Positions 35,768 to 45,265 are shown, counted from the stretch's first letter. The stretch is 64,000 nucleotides of DNA from an uncultured Aliiroseovarius sp. (GCF_947492455.1 NZ_CANLNB010000005.1:62001-126000), one strand, 5' to 3'. The notes: a model not told the origin generated them from the letters alone. Program-made: numbers and translations.

Positions 35768-35811
35768 GCCACTCCATTGACCTTCCGAGCGGGGCTGCGC
35801 ACTCTGCCGCC

Positions 35812-37014
35812 ATGACTGAACGATTCACCGGCAATTTCACCCAGCAAGAACCCATCCCGGACGAGGGGATCAATGCGGCCTTGGAGGTTCTGCGCCACGG
35901 ACGCCTGCACCGCTATAACGTGGCCGAGGGCGAGACCGCGCATGCGGCTCTTCTGGAACAGGAATTTGCCGCCCAGATGGGATCGAAATACGCGCTCGCC
36001 GTGTCGTCTGGCGGCTATGCCATCGCGACAGCCCTGCGTGCGGTTGGGGTCGAGGCGGGTGACCGCGTTCTGACCAACGCCTTCACGCTGGCCCCGGTGC
36101 CCGGCGCGATTGCGTCCCTTGGTGCAAAGCCTGTGTTTGTTGAAGTGACCGAGGCGCTGACCATCGATCTGAACCATTTGGCGCAGATTGTGGCCGAAAA
36201 GGATGCGCCGCGTGTGCTGCTTCTGTCCCATATGCGTGGGCATATCTGCGACATGGACCGCCTGATGCAGATCTGCGACGGGGCCGGGGTCACGGTGATC
36301 GAGGATTGCGCCCACACGATGGGCGCGCGCTGGAACGGCACCTTGTCCGGGCGGCACGGCGCGATGGCGGCCTATTCGACCCAGACCTATAAGCATGTGA
36401 ATTCGGGCGAGGGCGGGTTGTTGATTTCAGATGATCCCGACCTGATGGCCCGCGCGATCATCTTGTCTGGCAGCTATATGCTGTATGAGCGTCACTTGGC
36501 CGGTCCCCCGCCCGAGGCGTTTGAGAAGGTGAAGTACATCACCCCCAATATCTCGGGGCGGATGGACAATCTGCGGGCGGCGATCCTGCGGCCTCAATTG
36601 GCGAAACTGGATGACCAATGTGCGGCGTGGAATGTGCGCTATCGCGAAGTGGAGGAGGGGCTTCGCAACGTGCCGGGTCTAACCGTGATCGAACGACCGG
36701 CAGCTGAGGACTACGTCATGTCCTCGTTCCAATTCCTTCTGTTAGACTGGTCCGACGCGAACGTGACCGAGGTGGTCCGCCAATGCGCCGACCGTGGCGT
36801 CGAACTGAAATGGTTTGGCGGGGCGGAGCCTGCGGGCTTTACCAGCCGCTATGACAGTTGGCGGTATGCCGACACGCCCAGCCTGCCCAAGACTGACCGG
36901 ATCCTGAAAGGCATTCTGGACCTGCGCCTGCCGCTAACCTTCTCGCTCGACGATTGCGCGCTGATTGCGCGGATCATCCGTGATGTGGTGAGGCGGGTAC
37001 ATCAGGCAGGCTGA
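35812..37014 (+). CDS. DegT/DnrJ/EryC1/StrS family aminotransferase
   Basis: A 400-residue PLP enzyme of the sugar aminotransferase family. The PLP-binding lysine is Lys194 in STQTYKHVNSGEGG; the EDCAHTMGA segment holds the Asp that contacts the PLP pyridine nitrogen, and SGGYAIATALRA binds phosphate. Family members aminate nucleotide-linked keto-sugars for surface polysaccharides or antibiotics. Here no glycosyltransferase, epimerase or dehydratase is next to it, so it is an orphan; it follows gph by 44 bases in the same direction. The substrate may not be a sugar at all. Confidence 0.85.
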   Translation: MTERFTGNFTQQEPIPDEGINAALEVLRHGRLHRYNVAEGETAHAALLEQEFAAQMGSKYALAVSSGGYAIATALRAVGVEAGDRVLTNAFTLAPVPGAIASLGAKPVFVEVTEALTIDLNHLAQIVAEKDAPRVLLLSHMRGHICDMDRLMQICDGAGVTVIEDCAHTMGARWNGTLSGRHGAMAAYSTQTYKHVNSGEGGLLISDDPDLMARAIILSGSYMLYERHLAGPPPEAFEKVKYITPNISGRMDNLRAAILRPQLAKLDDQCAAWNVRYREVEEGLRNVPGLTVIERPAAEDYVMSSFQFLLLDWSDANVTEVVRQCADRGVELKWFGGAEPAGFTSRYDSWRYADTPSLPKTDRILKGILDLRLPLTFSLDDCALIARIIRDVVRRVHQAG

Positions 37015-37082
37015 ATCCTCCGACAGTTCAGGGAAAGTAAAGGCGCCAGCGTTTTGTGACGCTGCGTGAATTTGCGCGGCTG

Positions 37083-37127
37083 TTGACGCGAATCGTGCTT
37101 TCGGCGCATTAACTGAACAAGCGTTCA
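37083..37127 (+). promoter_or_regulatory. Candidate promoter and operator of the leucine degradation operon
   Basis: TTGACG (37083-37088), 18 bases, CATTAA (37107-37112), then directly the inverted repeat TGAAC-AAGC-GTTCA (37114-37127) covering the expected transcription start. The geometry is that of a repressor site, of a kind used by TetR-type regulators. The ivd start follows 40 bases later. No regulator gene is adjacent. Confidence 0.5.
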
Positions 37128-37167
37128 ATAATGCGATCCTGAATACCAGATCCGAAAGGAAGCCGCC

Positions 37168-38328
37168 ATGTTCAATACCTCGATGAACTTCGACCTGGGC
37201 GAAGACGTCAACGCCATCCGCGAGATGGTTCACCGCTTTGCACAAGACCGGATCAAGCCGATCGCTGCCGAAGTTGATCAGAAAAACGCGTTCCCGAATG
37301 AACTGTGGAAAGAGTTCGGCGAGCTGGGCCTCTTGGGCGTCACCACGCCCGAGGAATACGGCGGGTCGGATATGTCCTATCTGGCGCACGTGATCGCGGT
37401 GGAAGAAATCGCCCGCGCCTCGGCCTCGGTGTCGCTGTCCTATGGCGCACACTCGAACCTCTGCGTGAACCAGATCCGCCGCAACGCGACGGATGAGCAG
37501 AAGGCAAAATACCTGCCGAAACTGTGCTCAGGCGAGCATATCGGTGCACTGGCCATGTCGGAAGCGGGCGCAGGCTCGGACGTTGTGGGCATGAAGCTGC
37601 GCGCGGAAAAGCGCAACGGCTACTACGTGCTGAACGGCACCAAGTTCTGGATCACCAACGGCCCGGACGCGGACACGCTGGTGGTTTACGCCAAGACCGA
37701 CCCGGATGCGGGCCCCAAGGGCATCACCACCTTCATCATCGAAAAGGGGATGAAGGGCTTCTCGACCTCGGAACATTTCGACAAGCTGGGCATGCGCGGA
37801 TCGAACACCGCCGAGCTGATCTTTGAAGACGTCGAAGTACCGTTTGAAAACGTGCTGGGCGAAGAAGGCAAAGGCGTTGCCGTTCTGATGTCAGGTCTGG
37901 ACTACGAACGCGTGGTTCTGTCGGGCATCGGCACCGGCATCATGGCCGCCTGTCTGGACGAAATCATGCCTTACATGAAAGAGCGCAAGCAGTTCGGTCG
38001 CCCGATCGGGGACTTCCAGCTGATGCAGGCGAAGATTGCTGACATGTACACCGCGATGAACTCGGCCCGTGCATACGTTTATGAAGTCGCCAAGGCCTGT
38101 GACCGTGGTGAAGTGACCCGTCAGGACGCTGCAGCATGTGTGCTCTACGCCTCTGAAGAAGCGATGAAGCAGGCCCACCAAGCTGTTCAAGCGATGGGTG
38201 GCGCGGGCTTCATGAACGAAACGCCAGTGAGCCGCATTTTCCGTGACGCCAAGCTGATGGAAATCGGCGCAGGCACCTCGGAAATCCGCCGCATGCTGAT
38301 CGGCCGCGAACTGATGGGCGCGCAGTGA
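37168..38328 (+). CDS. ivd: Isovaleryl-CoA dehydrogenase
   Basis: An FAD-dependent acyl-CoA dehydrogenase that oxidises isovaleryl-CoA to 3-methylcrotonyl-CoA in leucine breakdown, passing electrons to ETF. The 386-residue chain shows the FAD-binding [11 protein letters not shown] and [11 protein letters not shown] segments, the C-terminal [19 protein letters not shown] signature, and a glutamate at position 247 in [11 protein letters not shown], the place of the catalytic base in isovaleryl-CoA dehydrogenases as opposed to short-chain enzymes. The downstream mcc genes confirm the substrate. It is the first gene of the operon and shares a base with the next start (TGATG). Confidence 0.95.
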   Translation: MFNTSMNFDLGEDVNAIREMVHRFAQDRIKPIAAEVDQKNAFPNELWKEFGELGLLGVTTPEEYGGSDMSYLAHVIAVEEIARASASVSLSYGAHSNLCVNQIRRNATDEQKAKYLPKLCSGEHIGALAMSEAGAGSDVVGMKLRAEKRNGYYVLNGTKFWITNGPDADTLVVYAKTDPDAGPKGITTFIIEKGMKGFSTSEHFDKLGMRGSNTAELIFEDVEVPFENVLGEEGKGVAVLMSGLDYERVVLSGIGTGIMAACLDEIMPYMKERKQFGRPIGDFQLMQAKIADMYTAMNSARAYVYEVAKACDRGEVTRQDAAACVLYASEEAMKQAHQAVQAMGGAGFMNETPVSRIFRDAKLMEIGAGTSEIRRMLIGRELMGAQ

Positions 38329-38864
38329 TGAAAGCTCTGGTTGGCGCAATGATCTTGTTGAGTGCAGTGGCGCAACCCGCCGCAGCGCAGGACATGGTCT
38401 ATTCTTTCGCGCCGACCACTGATTGCCTTGCAGAAAAAGGTCCCGAAGGCGAAGCACATCAGTGTTTTGGCACTGCTGCCAACGCCTGCATGGAAAACAC
38501 CCCAGGAGGGTGGAGCACTGTTGGCATGTCAACCTGTCTTGGGCTGGAGCTTGAAGACTGGGATCGCCGACTGAACCGCGCCTACGGCCTTTTGATGACG
38601 AAGCTGAAAGCCGAAGATGAAGAGATGGCGGCGCTGGGTTCCTCTGCACCAAAGCAGGCCCCCGCGCTGCGCGAGATGCAAAGGGCATGGATCACGTTCC
38701 GTGACACCTCGTGCGATTATGCGCGCACGAAATGGGGTGGGGGCACTGGCGGCGGTCCGGCTGCCACATCGTGCCACTTGTTTATAACTGCCCGACAAGC
38801 TTGGTCGCTGGAAGCTGACCTGAACGCTTATGGCGCGCAAATCTGCAACCACGAAGGATGCTGA
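38328..38864 (+). CDS. Secreted LprI-like (DUF1311) protein
   Basis: A 178-residue exported protein. Residues 1-20 form a signal peptide ending in A-A-A-Q. The mature part has six or more cysteines and the LprI/DUF1311 pattern: [30 protein letters not shown] and CDYA. The founding LprI is a lysozyme inhibitor, but many family members are uncharacterised. The start ATG 38328 shares its first base with the ivd stop; a GTG one codon earlier is also possible. Its place between ivd and mccB, with overlaps of one base on each side, shows tight co-translation with cytoplasmic leucine enzymes, which its periplasmic location does not explain. Confidence 0.78.
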   Translation: MKALVGAMILLSAVAQPAAAQDMVYSFAPTTDCLAEKGPEGEAHQCFGTAANACMENTPGGWSTVGMSTCLGLELEDWDRRLNRAYGLLMTKLKAEDEEMAALGSSAPKQAPALREMQRAWITFRDTSCDYARTKWGGGTGGGPAATSCHLFITARQAWSLEADLNAYGAQICNHEGC

Positions 38865-38865
38865 G

Positions 38866-40470
38866 ATGAAACTTCAATCCCAAGCCACGCCCGGGTCCGA
38901 GGCGTATAAAGCAAACCGCGAGGGCCATTTGGAAGCCCTGAAAGTGGTGGCAGATGCTGCCGCGGCCGCCGTTGGCGGTGGTGGGCAGAAATCCCGCGAC
39001 CGTCACCTGTCGCGCGGTAAGATGCTGCCGCGTGATCGCGTGTCGAACTTGCTGGATCCGGGATCCCCGTTCCTCGAGGTCGGCGCGACGGCCGCCCACG
39101 ACATGTATGACAATGCCGCGCCTTGCGCTGGTGTGATCGCCGGGATCGGTCAGGTCCACGGTCAGGAATGCATGATCGTTTGTAACGATGCCACCGTGAA
39201 GGGCGGCACCTATTATCCGATGACCGTGAAGAAGCACCTGCGCGCCCAAGAGATCGCGGAAGAGTGCAATCTGCCCTGTATCTATCTGGTGGACTCGGGT
39301 GGCGCGAACCTGCCGCAGCAGGACGAGGTCTTCCCAGATCGCGACCACTTTGGCCGCATCTTCTATAACCAAGCCCGCATGTCCGCGAAGGGCATCCCGC
39401 AGATCGCGGTTGTGATGGGCTCGTGCACCGCTGGCGGCGCTTATGTGCCGGCCATGTCGGACGTGACCATCATCGTGAAAGAGCAGGGGACGATCTTCCT
39501 TGCTGGCCCGCCCTTGGTTAAGGCCGCAACCGGCGAAGTTGTGTCGGCTGAAGACCTTGGTGGCGGCGACGTCCACACCCGTCTGTCGGGCGTGGCAGAC
39601 TATCTGGCGGAAGACGACGCCCACGCTCTGGCGCTGGCCCGTCGGGCTGTGGAAAGCCTGAACCGTACAAAGCCCGCCACCGTGAAATGGCAGGAACCGG
39701 AAGAGCCGCTTTATGACGCCGAAGAGCTTCTGGGCGTTGTCCCTGCCGACCTGAAAACGCCTTACGACATCCGCGAAGTCATCATGCGCATCGTCGACGG
39801 CTCGCGCTTTGACGAGTTTAAGCCGCGCTTTGGCGAAACGCTGGTCACCGGCTTTGCCCACCTGAAAGGCTGCCCTATCGGGATCATCGCCAACAACGGT
39901 GTGATATTCTCGGAAGCCGCCCAGAAAGGCGCGCATTTCGTGGAACTGTGCAGCCAGCGCAACATCCCGTTGGTCTTCCTGCAAAACATCACCGGCTTCA
40001 TGGTGGGGCGGAAGTATGAAAACGAGGGCATCGCCCGTCACGGCGCCAAGATGGTGACCGCAGTCGCCACCACCAACGTTCCGAAAGTGACGATGGTTGT
40101 CGGTGGCTCGTATGGCGCTGGTAACTACGGCATGGCCGGTCGCGCCTACCAGCCGCGCTTCATGTGGACCTGGCCGAACTCGCGGATTTCCGTGATGGGG
40201 GGCGAACAGGCTGCGGGCGTTCTGGCGACTGTGAAACGCGACGCGATTGAACGGCAGGGCGGCGAATGGTCGGCGGAAGAGGAAGCCGCCTTCAAGCAAC
40301 CCACCATCGACATGTTCGAGGAACAGAGCCACCCGCTCTATGCCTCCGCGCGTTTGTGGGATGACGGCATCATCGACCCGCGCAAATCGCGCGAGGTGCT
40401 GTACCTGTCGCTGCTGGCCGCACTGAACGCGCCGATCGAAGACACTAAATTCGGCGTCTTCCGCATGTAA
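38866..40470 (+). CDS. mccB: Methylcrotonoyl-CoA carboxylase, carboxyltransferase (beta) subunit
   Basis: This biotin-independent subunit transfers CO2 from carboxybiotin to 3-methylcrotonyl-CoA, giving 3-methylglutaconyl-CoA. The 534-residue protein has the crotonase-like N- and C-domains of acyl-CoA carboxylases ([56 protein letters not shown]), in the version seen in MCC rather than PCC beta chains. The start ATG 38866 is one base after the previous stop and eight bases after AAGGA; an in-frame extension to 38830 overlaps the previous gene. The alpha subunit follows after 93 bases. Confidence 0.95.
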   Translation: MKLQSQATPGSEAYKANREGHLEALKVVADAAAAAVGGGGQKSRDRHLSRGKMLPRDRVSNLLDPGSPFLEVGATAAHDMYDNAAPCAGVIAGIGQVHGQECMIVCNDATVKGGTYYPMTVKKHLRAQEIAEECNLPCIYLVDSGGANLPQQDEVFPDRDHFGRIFYNQARMSAKGIPQIAVVMGSCTAGGAYVPAMSDVTIIVKEQGTIFLAGPPLVKAATGEVVSAEDLGGGDVHTRLSGVADYLAEDDAHALALARRAVESLNRTKPATVKWQEPEEPLYDAEELLGVVPADLKTPYDIREVIMRIVDGSRFDEFKPRFGETLVTGFAHLKGCPIGIIANNGVIFSEAAQKGAHFVELCSQRNIPLVFLQNITGFMVGRKYENEGIARHGAKMVTAVATTNVPKVTMVVGGSYGAGNYGMAGRAYQPRFMWTWPNSRISVMGGEQAAGVLATVKRDAIERQGGEWSAEEEAAFKQPTIDMFEEQSHPLYASARLWDDGIIDPRKSREVLYLSLLAALNAPIEDTKFGVFRM

Positions 40471-40476
40471 TCGGAC

Positions 40477-40542
40477 CCGGCCCGTCATTGGGCCGGACAT
40501 ACTCTCGGAGGTCCGCTGGGCACGCAGCCCCCGGAACCTCCG
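40477..40542 (+). other. Two GC hairpins between mccB and mccA
   Basis: CCGGCCC (40477-40483) / GGGCCGG (40490-40496) and CGGAGGT (40506-40512) / ACCTCCG (40536-40542), the second with an inner GGGC/GCCC stem. Neither has a T-run, so they look like mRNA processing or stability structures rather than terminators. They occupy nearly the whole gap between the two subunit genes. Confidence 0.5.
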
Positions 40543-40563
40543 CCCGACAAAAGGAACAGAAAC

Positions 40564-42501
40564 ATGTTCACGAAAATTCTGATTGCAAACCGCGGCGAGA
40601 TTGCCTGCCGCGTCATCGACACCGCCCGAAAGCTGGGTGTGGCCACCGTGGCCGTGTACTCGGATGCCGACGCGAATGCGCGTCACGTGCGGATGGCGGA
40701 TGAAGCCGTCCACATTGGCCCGCCGCAGCCTGCGCAGTCCTACCTTCTGGGCGACCGGATCATTCAGGTGGCGCTGGACACGGGTGCGCAAGGCATTCAC
40801 CCCGGCTATGGCTTCCTGTCGGAAAACCCCGACTTCGTGGACGCGGTTGAAAAGGCTGGCCTGACCTTCATTGGCCCGTCCTCGGATGCGATCCGCAAGA
40901 TGGGTCTGAAAGACGCCGCCAAGAAGTTGATGGAAGAGGCTGGCGTGCCGGTCGTTCCCGGCTATCACGGCGAAAATCAGGACCCGGCGTTCTTGGCAGA
41001 TCAGGCAAAGGACATCGGCTATCCGGTGCTGATTAAGGCCGTTGCTGGCGGCGGCGGCAAGGGGATGCGTCGTGTGGATGATCCCGCAGATTTCGCGGAT
41101 GCTCTGGCCAGTGCACAGGGCGAGGCTCAGACCGCCTTCGGCAACCCCGACGTGCTGATCGAGAAATACATCCTATCGCCCCGTCACATCGAGGTGCAGG
41201 TCTTCGGCGACGGCACCCATGCGGTGCATCTGTTCGAGCGCGACTGCTCTCTGCAGCGCCGCCACCAGAAAGTGATCGAGGAAGCCCCGGCCCCCGGTAT
41301 GACCGAGGAAGTTCGCGAGGCGATGGGCATGGCAGGCGTCCGCGCGGCGGAGGCCATCGGCTACAAGGGCGCAGGCACGGTGGAATTCATCGTGGACGGG
41401 GCCAACGGTCTGCGGACCGACGGGTTCTGGTTCATGGAAATGAACACACGCCTGCAGGTGGAACACCCCGTGACCGAAGAAATCACCGGCGTTGATCTGG
41501 TGGAATGGCAACTGCGTGTTGCCTCAGGTGAAGGTCTTCCCAAGCAACAGGACGAACTGACCATCAACGGTCACGCCTTTGAAGCGCGTCTTTATGCCGA
41601 GGATGTGCCGAAGGGCTTCCTTCCCGCGACTGGCACACTGTCCCACCTGAAGTTCCCCGAAGGTGCGCGCGCCGATACCGGCGTGCGGGCAGGGGACACG
41701 ATCAGCCCCTTCTATGACCCGATGATCGCTAAGCTGACGGTGCATGCGGGCTCGCGCGCTGCAGCGCTGCGGATGCTGTCCTCGGCCCTGTCACACACGG
41801 AAGTGGCGGGATCGGTCACCAACTTGGCCTTCTTGGGCGCCCTGACGCGTCATGAAGGCTTCGCCGCTGGCGACGTGGACACCGGCCTGATCGAACGCGA
41901 CCTTGAGGCGCTGACCGATGAACCGGGCCCCAGCCTCAGCGACATTGGTGCCGCGGCCCTGTGTGCGCTGGACCTGCTGAAGCGCGAAGGTACGGGCTTT
42001 ACCCTGTGGGGTGGTCAGAACCACTTCGTCACGCTGACCCACGCGGACGAGCAGTTCGACGTGGTCGTGACATCCTATGGCGCGGATCGCCACATGATCA
42101 CCGTGGGTGATGACCAGATCGAGGCGCTGTGCTTGAACGGTCAGTGGAAAATGGGCGGCGACCGTGGCCCGCGCGTGGCCAAGGCAGGAAACGTGGTTAC
42201 CGTCTTTGCCCAATCGGGTCTGGAATTCCATGTGGCTGATCCCTTGGATCAGATGGCTGACAGCGGTGCTGGTGCGGGCGTGATCGAAGCGCCGATGCCG
42301 GGCCTTGTGAAAGCCGTCTTTGCCACCGCTGGCCAAGAGGTGAAGGAAGGCGACCGTCTTGCGATCCTTGAAGCGATGAAGATGGAGCATTCGTTGGAAG
42401 CTGCGCGTGATGGTGTGGTGGCCGAGGTGCTTTGTGCCGATGGCGATCAGGTGGAAGCCGGTGCGCCGCTGATCCGTCTGGAAGACGAGGAAGAGGCATG
42501 A
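40564..42501 (+). CDS. mccA: Methylcrotonoyl-CoA carboxylase, biotin-carrying (alpha) subunit
   Basis: The alpha subunit carboxylates its own biotin with ATP and bicarbonate. The 645-residue chain has the biotin carboxylase domain (ILIANRGEIACRVI at the start; GGGGKGMR ATP-grasp loop; ERDCSLQRRHQK; EMNTRLQVEHPVTE) over about 450 residues, a linking domain, and a C-terminal biotinyl domain with the target Lys606 in EAMKMEH. Biotin would be attached by the BirA encoded at 62668. The stop overlaps the next start (ATGA). Confidence 0.96.
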   Translation: MFTKILIANRGEIACRVIDTARKLGVATVAVYSDADANARHVRMADEAVHIGPPQPAQSYLLGDRIIQVALDTGAQGIHPGYGFLSENPDFVDAVEKAGLTFIGPSSDAIRKMGLKDAAKKLMEEAGVPVVPGYHGENQDPAFLADQAKDIGYPVLIKAVAGGGGKGMRRVDDPADFADALASAQGEAQTAFGNPDVLIEKYILSPRHIEVQVFGDGTHAVHLFERDCSLQRRHQKVIEEAPAPGMTEEVREAMGMAGVRAAEAIGYKGAGTVEFIVDGANGLRTDGFWFMEMNTRLQVEHPVTEEITGVDLVEWQLRVASGEGLPKQQDELTINGHAFEARLYAEDVPKGFLPATGTLSHLKFPEGARADTGVRAGDTISPFYDPMIAKLTVHAGSRAAALRMLSSALSHTEVAGSVTNLAFLGALTRHEGFAAGDVDTGLIERDLEALTDEPGPSLSDIGAAALCALDLLKREGTGFTLWGGQNHFVTLTHADEQFDVVVTSYGADRHMITVGDDQIEALCLNGQWKMGGDRGPRVAKAGNVVTVFAQSGLEFHVADPLDQMADSGAGAGVIEAPMPGLVKAVFATAGQEVKEGDRLAILEAMKMEHSLEAARDGVVAEVLCADGDQVEAGAPLIRLEDEEEA

Positions 42502-43175
42502 CATTTCGTCTGCACCATGTGCAATACGGGCGCTCGGTCCGGGTGCTGTGGCTAATCGAAGAGATCGGGTTGGAAGACAAACTCGGCGAGCCGCTTGAGG
42601 TGGTTGAATACAAGATCGGCTCGAAAGAGATGTTCGAAAGCGATCTGCGCAAAGTCTCGCCTGCCACCCGTATTCCGGCGCTGGAAATCGGTGACATCAC
42701 CATGTCGGAAAGTGGTGCCATTATTGAGTACCTGACCGAGACCTATGCGCCCGAACTGGGCGTCGCCCCCGGCCAGCCGGAACGCACGGATTACCTGCAG
42801 TGGATTCACTACACGGAAACCATGGCCAGCCTGATCGAACAGCTGAACATGCAGATGGTGTTCCTGCGTCCGCCTGCAAAGGCCAGCCCGATTGTGCTGA
42901 AGCTGAACGTGGCGCGTCTGCGCCACACGCTGGCGGGGCTTGAGAAACGGCTGGAAGGACGCGACTGGTTGCTGGATCGTGGGTTCTCGGCCGCCGACAT
43001 CATGATGGGGTTCAACATCTTCGCCGCGCCTTACTATGTGAAGCTCGACGAATTCCCGAATGTCACCGCCTATAAAGCGCGGATCGAGGCCTTGCCGTCC
43101 TACCAACGCACCGTCGCCCGTGAAGGTGAACAGCGTTTCTATGCGCAGGATTTCTATCCCGTGCCTGAGGAGTAA
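42498..43175 (+). CDS. Glutathione S-transferase family protein
   Basis: A 225-residue GST-fold protein. The N-terminal thioredoxin-like domain contains SPATRIPALEIGD and the MSESGAIIEYL motif that binds the glutathione gamma-glutamyl group; the C-terminal helical domain ends with the N-capping segment FSAADIMMGF. The likely catalytic residue lies near YGRSVRVLW at the start. It is locked into the leucine operon by a four-base overlap with mccA and precedes the lyase gene by three bases. Many roseobacters have a GST in this place. It may deal with reactive acyl-CoA intermediates, which is conjecture. Confidence 0.87.
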   Translation: MTFRLHHVQYGRSVRVLWLIEEIGLEDKLGEPLEVVEYKIGSKEMFESDLRKVSPATRIPALEIGDITMSESGAIIEYLTETYAPELGVAPGQPERTDYLQWIHYTETMASLIEQLNMQMVFLRPPAKASPIVLKLNVARLRHTLAGLEKRLEGRDWLLDRGFSAADIMMGFNIFAAPYYVKLDEFPNVTAYKARIEALPSYQRTVAREGEQRFYAQDFYPVPEE

Positions 43176-43178
43176 GTC

Positions 43179-44033
43179 ATGGAATATGTTGAAATTTTCG
43201 AAGTCGGTCCACGCGACGGGTTGCAAAACGAAAAGCGCCAGATCCCGACCGAAGAAAAGATCGCTCTGGTCGACCTGCTGTCTGGCGCAGGCTTCAAGCG
43301 GATCGAGATTGCAAGCTTTGTCAGCCCCAAATGGGTGCCGCAAATGGCCGACAGCGCGGATGTTCTGGCAGGCATCACCCGTGCGCCGGGTGTGTCCTAT
43401 GCGGCGCTGACCCCGAACATGCGCGGGTTTGAAGGTGCCGTGGCGGCGAAAGCCGACGAGATCGCTATTTTTGGCTCGGCCTCGGAAGGGTTTTCGAAAG
43501 CCAATATCAACTGCACGATTGCCGAAAGTCTTGAGCGCTTTCAGCCGGTGGCCGAAGCGGCCAAGGCGGCAGGCCTTCCGATGCGTGGCTACATCTCGTG
43601 CGTGACGGACTGCCCCTATGACGGCAAGACCGATCCCGCGCAGGTGGCCTGGGTGGCCAAGGAACTGCTGGCGATGGGCTGCTATGAAATCTCGCTGGGC
43701 GACACGATTGGGCAGGCCACGCCCGAGAGTATCTCGGCCATGCTGGACGCCGTGTTGGGCGAGGGCGACGCGTCGAAGTTTGCGGGGCACTATCACGACA
43801 CCAGCGGTCGGGCTTGCGACAATGTCGAGGCGTCCTTGGCCAAGGGCATTCGCGTGTTTGACGCGGCTGTCGGCGGGTTGGGCGGCTGTCCTTACGCGCC
43901 GGGCGCGCAGGGCAATGTGGCGACCGAGGCCGTGCATGACCGTGTGACTGCGCTGGGCTACACCACCGGGCTGGACCGGGACATTCTTGAAAAAGCCGCC
44001 GTGATGGCGCGGCAAATGCGCGTGGACAGCTGA
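43179..44033 (+). CDS. mvaB: Hydroxymethylglutaryl-CoA lyase
   Basis: This TIM-barrel lyase splits 3-hydroxy-3-methylglutaryl-CoA into acetyl-CoA and acetoacetate, the last step of leucine breakdown. The 284-residue protein has the substrate-binding VGPRDGLQNE at residues 9-18, ISLGDTIGQATP, HYHDTSGRA with metal-ligand histidines, and the active-site signature GLGGCPYAPGAQGN whose Cys is catalytic. It is preceded by a GST gene and followed, across two perfect palindromes, by the hydratase gene. Its acetoacetate product is the substrate of ScoAB. Confidence 0.96.
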   Translation: MEYVEIFEVGPRDGLQNEKRQIPTEEKIALVDLLSGAGFKRIEIASFVSPKWVPQMADSADVLAGITRAPGVSYAALTPNMRGFEGAVAAKADEIAIFGSASEGFSKANINCTIAESLERFQPVAEAAKAAGLPMRGYISCVTDCPYDGKTDPAQVAWVAKELLAMGCYEISLGDTIGQATPESISAMLDAVLGEGDASKFAGHYHDTSGRACDNVEASLAKGIRVFDAAVGGLGGCPYAPGAQGNVATEAVHDRVTALGYTTGLDRDILEKAAVMARQMRVDS

Positions 44034-44038
44034 GTCCA

Positions 44039-44082
44039 CGAATTTTTGCAAAAATTCGGTCCGATCTTTTGCAAAAGATCGG
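44039..44082 (+). repeat. Two adjacent perfect palindromes with TTTTGCAAAA cores
   Basis: CGAATTTTTGCAAAAATTCG (44039-44058) is a perfect 20-base palindrome. Two bases later a 22-base perfect palindrome (44061-44082; arms CCGATCTTTTG and CAAAAGATCGG) follows. Both share TTTTGCAAAA. They fill the 69-base gap between mvaB and the hydratase gene and end just before its ribosome-binding site. Confidence 0.8.
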
Positions 44083-44102
44083 GTCCCCCGAAAGGAAACG
44101 TA

Positions 44103-44882
44103 ATGTACGAAACCATCTCTATTTCCACTGACGAGCGCGGTGTGGCGACGCTGCTTCTGGATCGTGCGGACAAGCACAACGCCATGTCGGCTCAGATGAT
44201 TGAAGAGCTGACGGACGCCGCCCACAAGCTGGGTGCGGATGACGCGGTACGCGTCGTGATTCTGACTGGCGACGGCAAAAGCTTCTGCGCGGGCGGTGAT
44301 CTGCGTTGGATGCAGGACCAGATGGCAGCAGACCCGGTGACCCGTGGGGTCGAAGCCAAGAAGCTGGCTATGATGTTGAACGCATTGAATGAAATGCCCA
44401 AGCCCTTGATTGCACGCGTGCAGGGGCAGGCATTTGGCGGCGGGGTCGGCATGGCCTCGGTGTCCGATGTGTCGATCGGCGTGCAGGGGGCAAAATTCGG
44501 CCTGACCGAAACCCGTCTGGGTCTAATCCCGGCCACCATCGGCCCCTACGTTCTGGCCCGCCTGGGCGAAGCGATGGCCCGTCGTGTCTTCATGTCAGCA
44601 CGTATTTTCGATGCGGACGAGGCCGTCACGCTGGGCCTCTTGGCCAAGGCCGTCGCACCCGAGGATCTGGATGCGGCCGTCGAAGCGGAAGTGAAGCCTT
44701 ACCTGTCTGTGGCTCCGGGCGCTGTGGCCGAAGCCAAAGCCTTGGCCCGCCGTCTTGGTCCGCCCATCACGGAAGAGATCATCGACGAAACCATTGCTGG
44801 TCTGGTCGCGCGCTGGGAAAGCGCCGAGGCGCAGGAAGGCATCGCGGCCTTCTTCGCAAAAGAGAAGCCAAGCTGGGCGTAA
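44103..44882 (+). CDS. liuC: Enoyl-CoA hydratase/isomerase, probably methylglutaconyl-CoA hydratase
   Basis: A 259-residue crotonase-fold enzyme. The oxyanion-hole segments are SFCAGGDLRWM and QGQAFGGGVGMASVSDV, and the ETRLGLIPATIGPY segment carries the catalytic glutamate. In this operon the missing activity is hydration of 3-methylglutaconyl-CoA to HMG-CoA, between mcc and mvaB, so liuC is the natural assignment. The start ATG 44103 has GAAAGGAAA ahead; the in-frame extension upstream runs through the palindromes and is rejected. Confidence 0.88.
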   Translation: MYETISISTDERGVATLLLDRADKHNAMSAQMIEELTDAAHKLGADDAVRVVILTGDGKSFCAGGDLRWMQDQMAADPVTRGVEAKKLAMMLNALNEMPKPLIARVQGQAFGGGVGMASVSDVSIGVQGAKFGLTETRLGLIPATIGPYVLARLGEAMARRVFMSARIFDADEAVTLGLLAKAVAPEDLDAAVEAEVKPYLSVAPGAVAEAKALARRLGPPITEEIIDETIAGLVARWESAEAQEGIAAFFAKEKPSWA

Positions 44883-44899
44883 CCTGCTAGCCTGCGCAA

Positions 44900-45265
44900 A
44901 TGATCTGGGCTGGCTGGGTATATGTCGCGCTGATCGCGATCCTAGTGTGCTTCCAAGCCTGTATGGCGGTGGGGGCACCTTGGGGGCATCTAGCGAATGG
45001 CGGCCGCTGGCGCGGTCGTTTGCCCCCAGCGATGCGGGTGGCGGCAGTCGGGCAGGGGGCTCTGCTTGCTTTCATGGGAATGGCGATGGCGGCACAGGCC
45101 GGCATCGCGCCGGGCTGGCCCAGTTGGACCTTTTGGGCCGCCTTTGCCGTCACAATTGCCACTACCATCGCCAATCTGGCCACTCCGTCACCCGCCGAGC
45201 GTCGACTGTGGGGACCGGTGACTGTTGTCCTGACCCTCTGTGCGCTGCGTCTTGCGTTTGTCTAA
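44900..45265 (+). CDS. Small membrane protein of unknown function
   Basis: A 121-residue hydrophobic protein with four predicted membrane segments (about residues 4-24, 48-66, 73-93 and 102-119) and short loops. It is 17 bases downstream of liuC and probably shares its transcript, but no leucine-related role is evident. No ribosome-binding site stands out before ATG 44900. I recognise no named family. Confidence 0.6.
   Translation: MIWAGWVYVALIAILVCFQACMAVGAPWGHLANGGRWRGRLPPAMRVAAVGQGALLAFMGMAMAAQAGIAPGWPSWTFWAAFAVTIATTIANLATPSPAERRLWGPVTVVLTLCALRLAFV

Noticed and set aside
38782-40968. 728-codon open frame on the minus strand
   Set aside because: Antisense to mccB; no ribosome-binding site or family resemblance.
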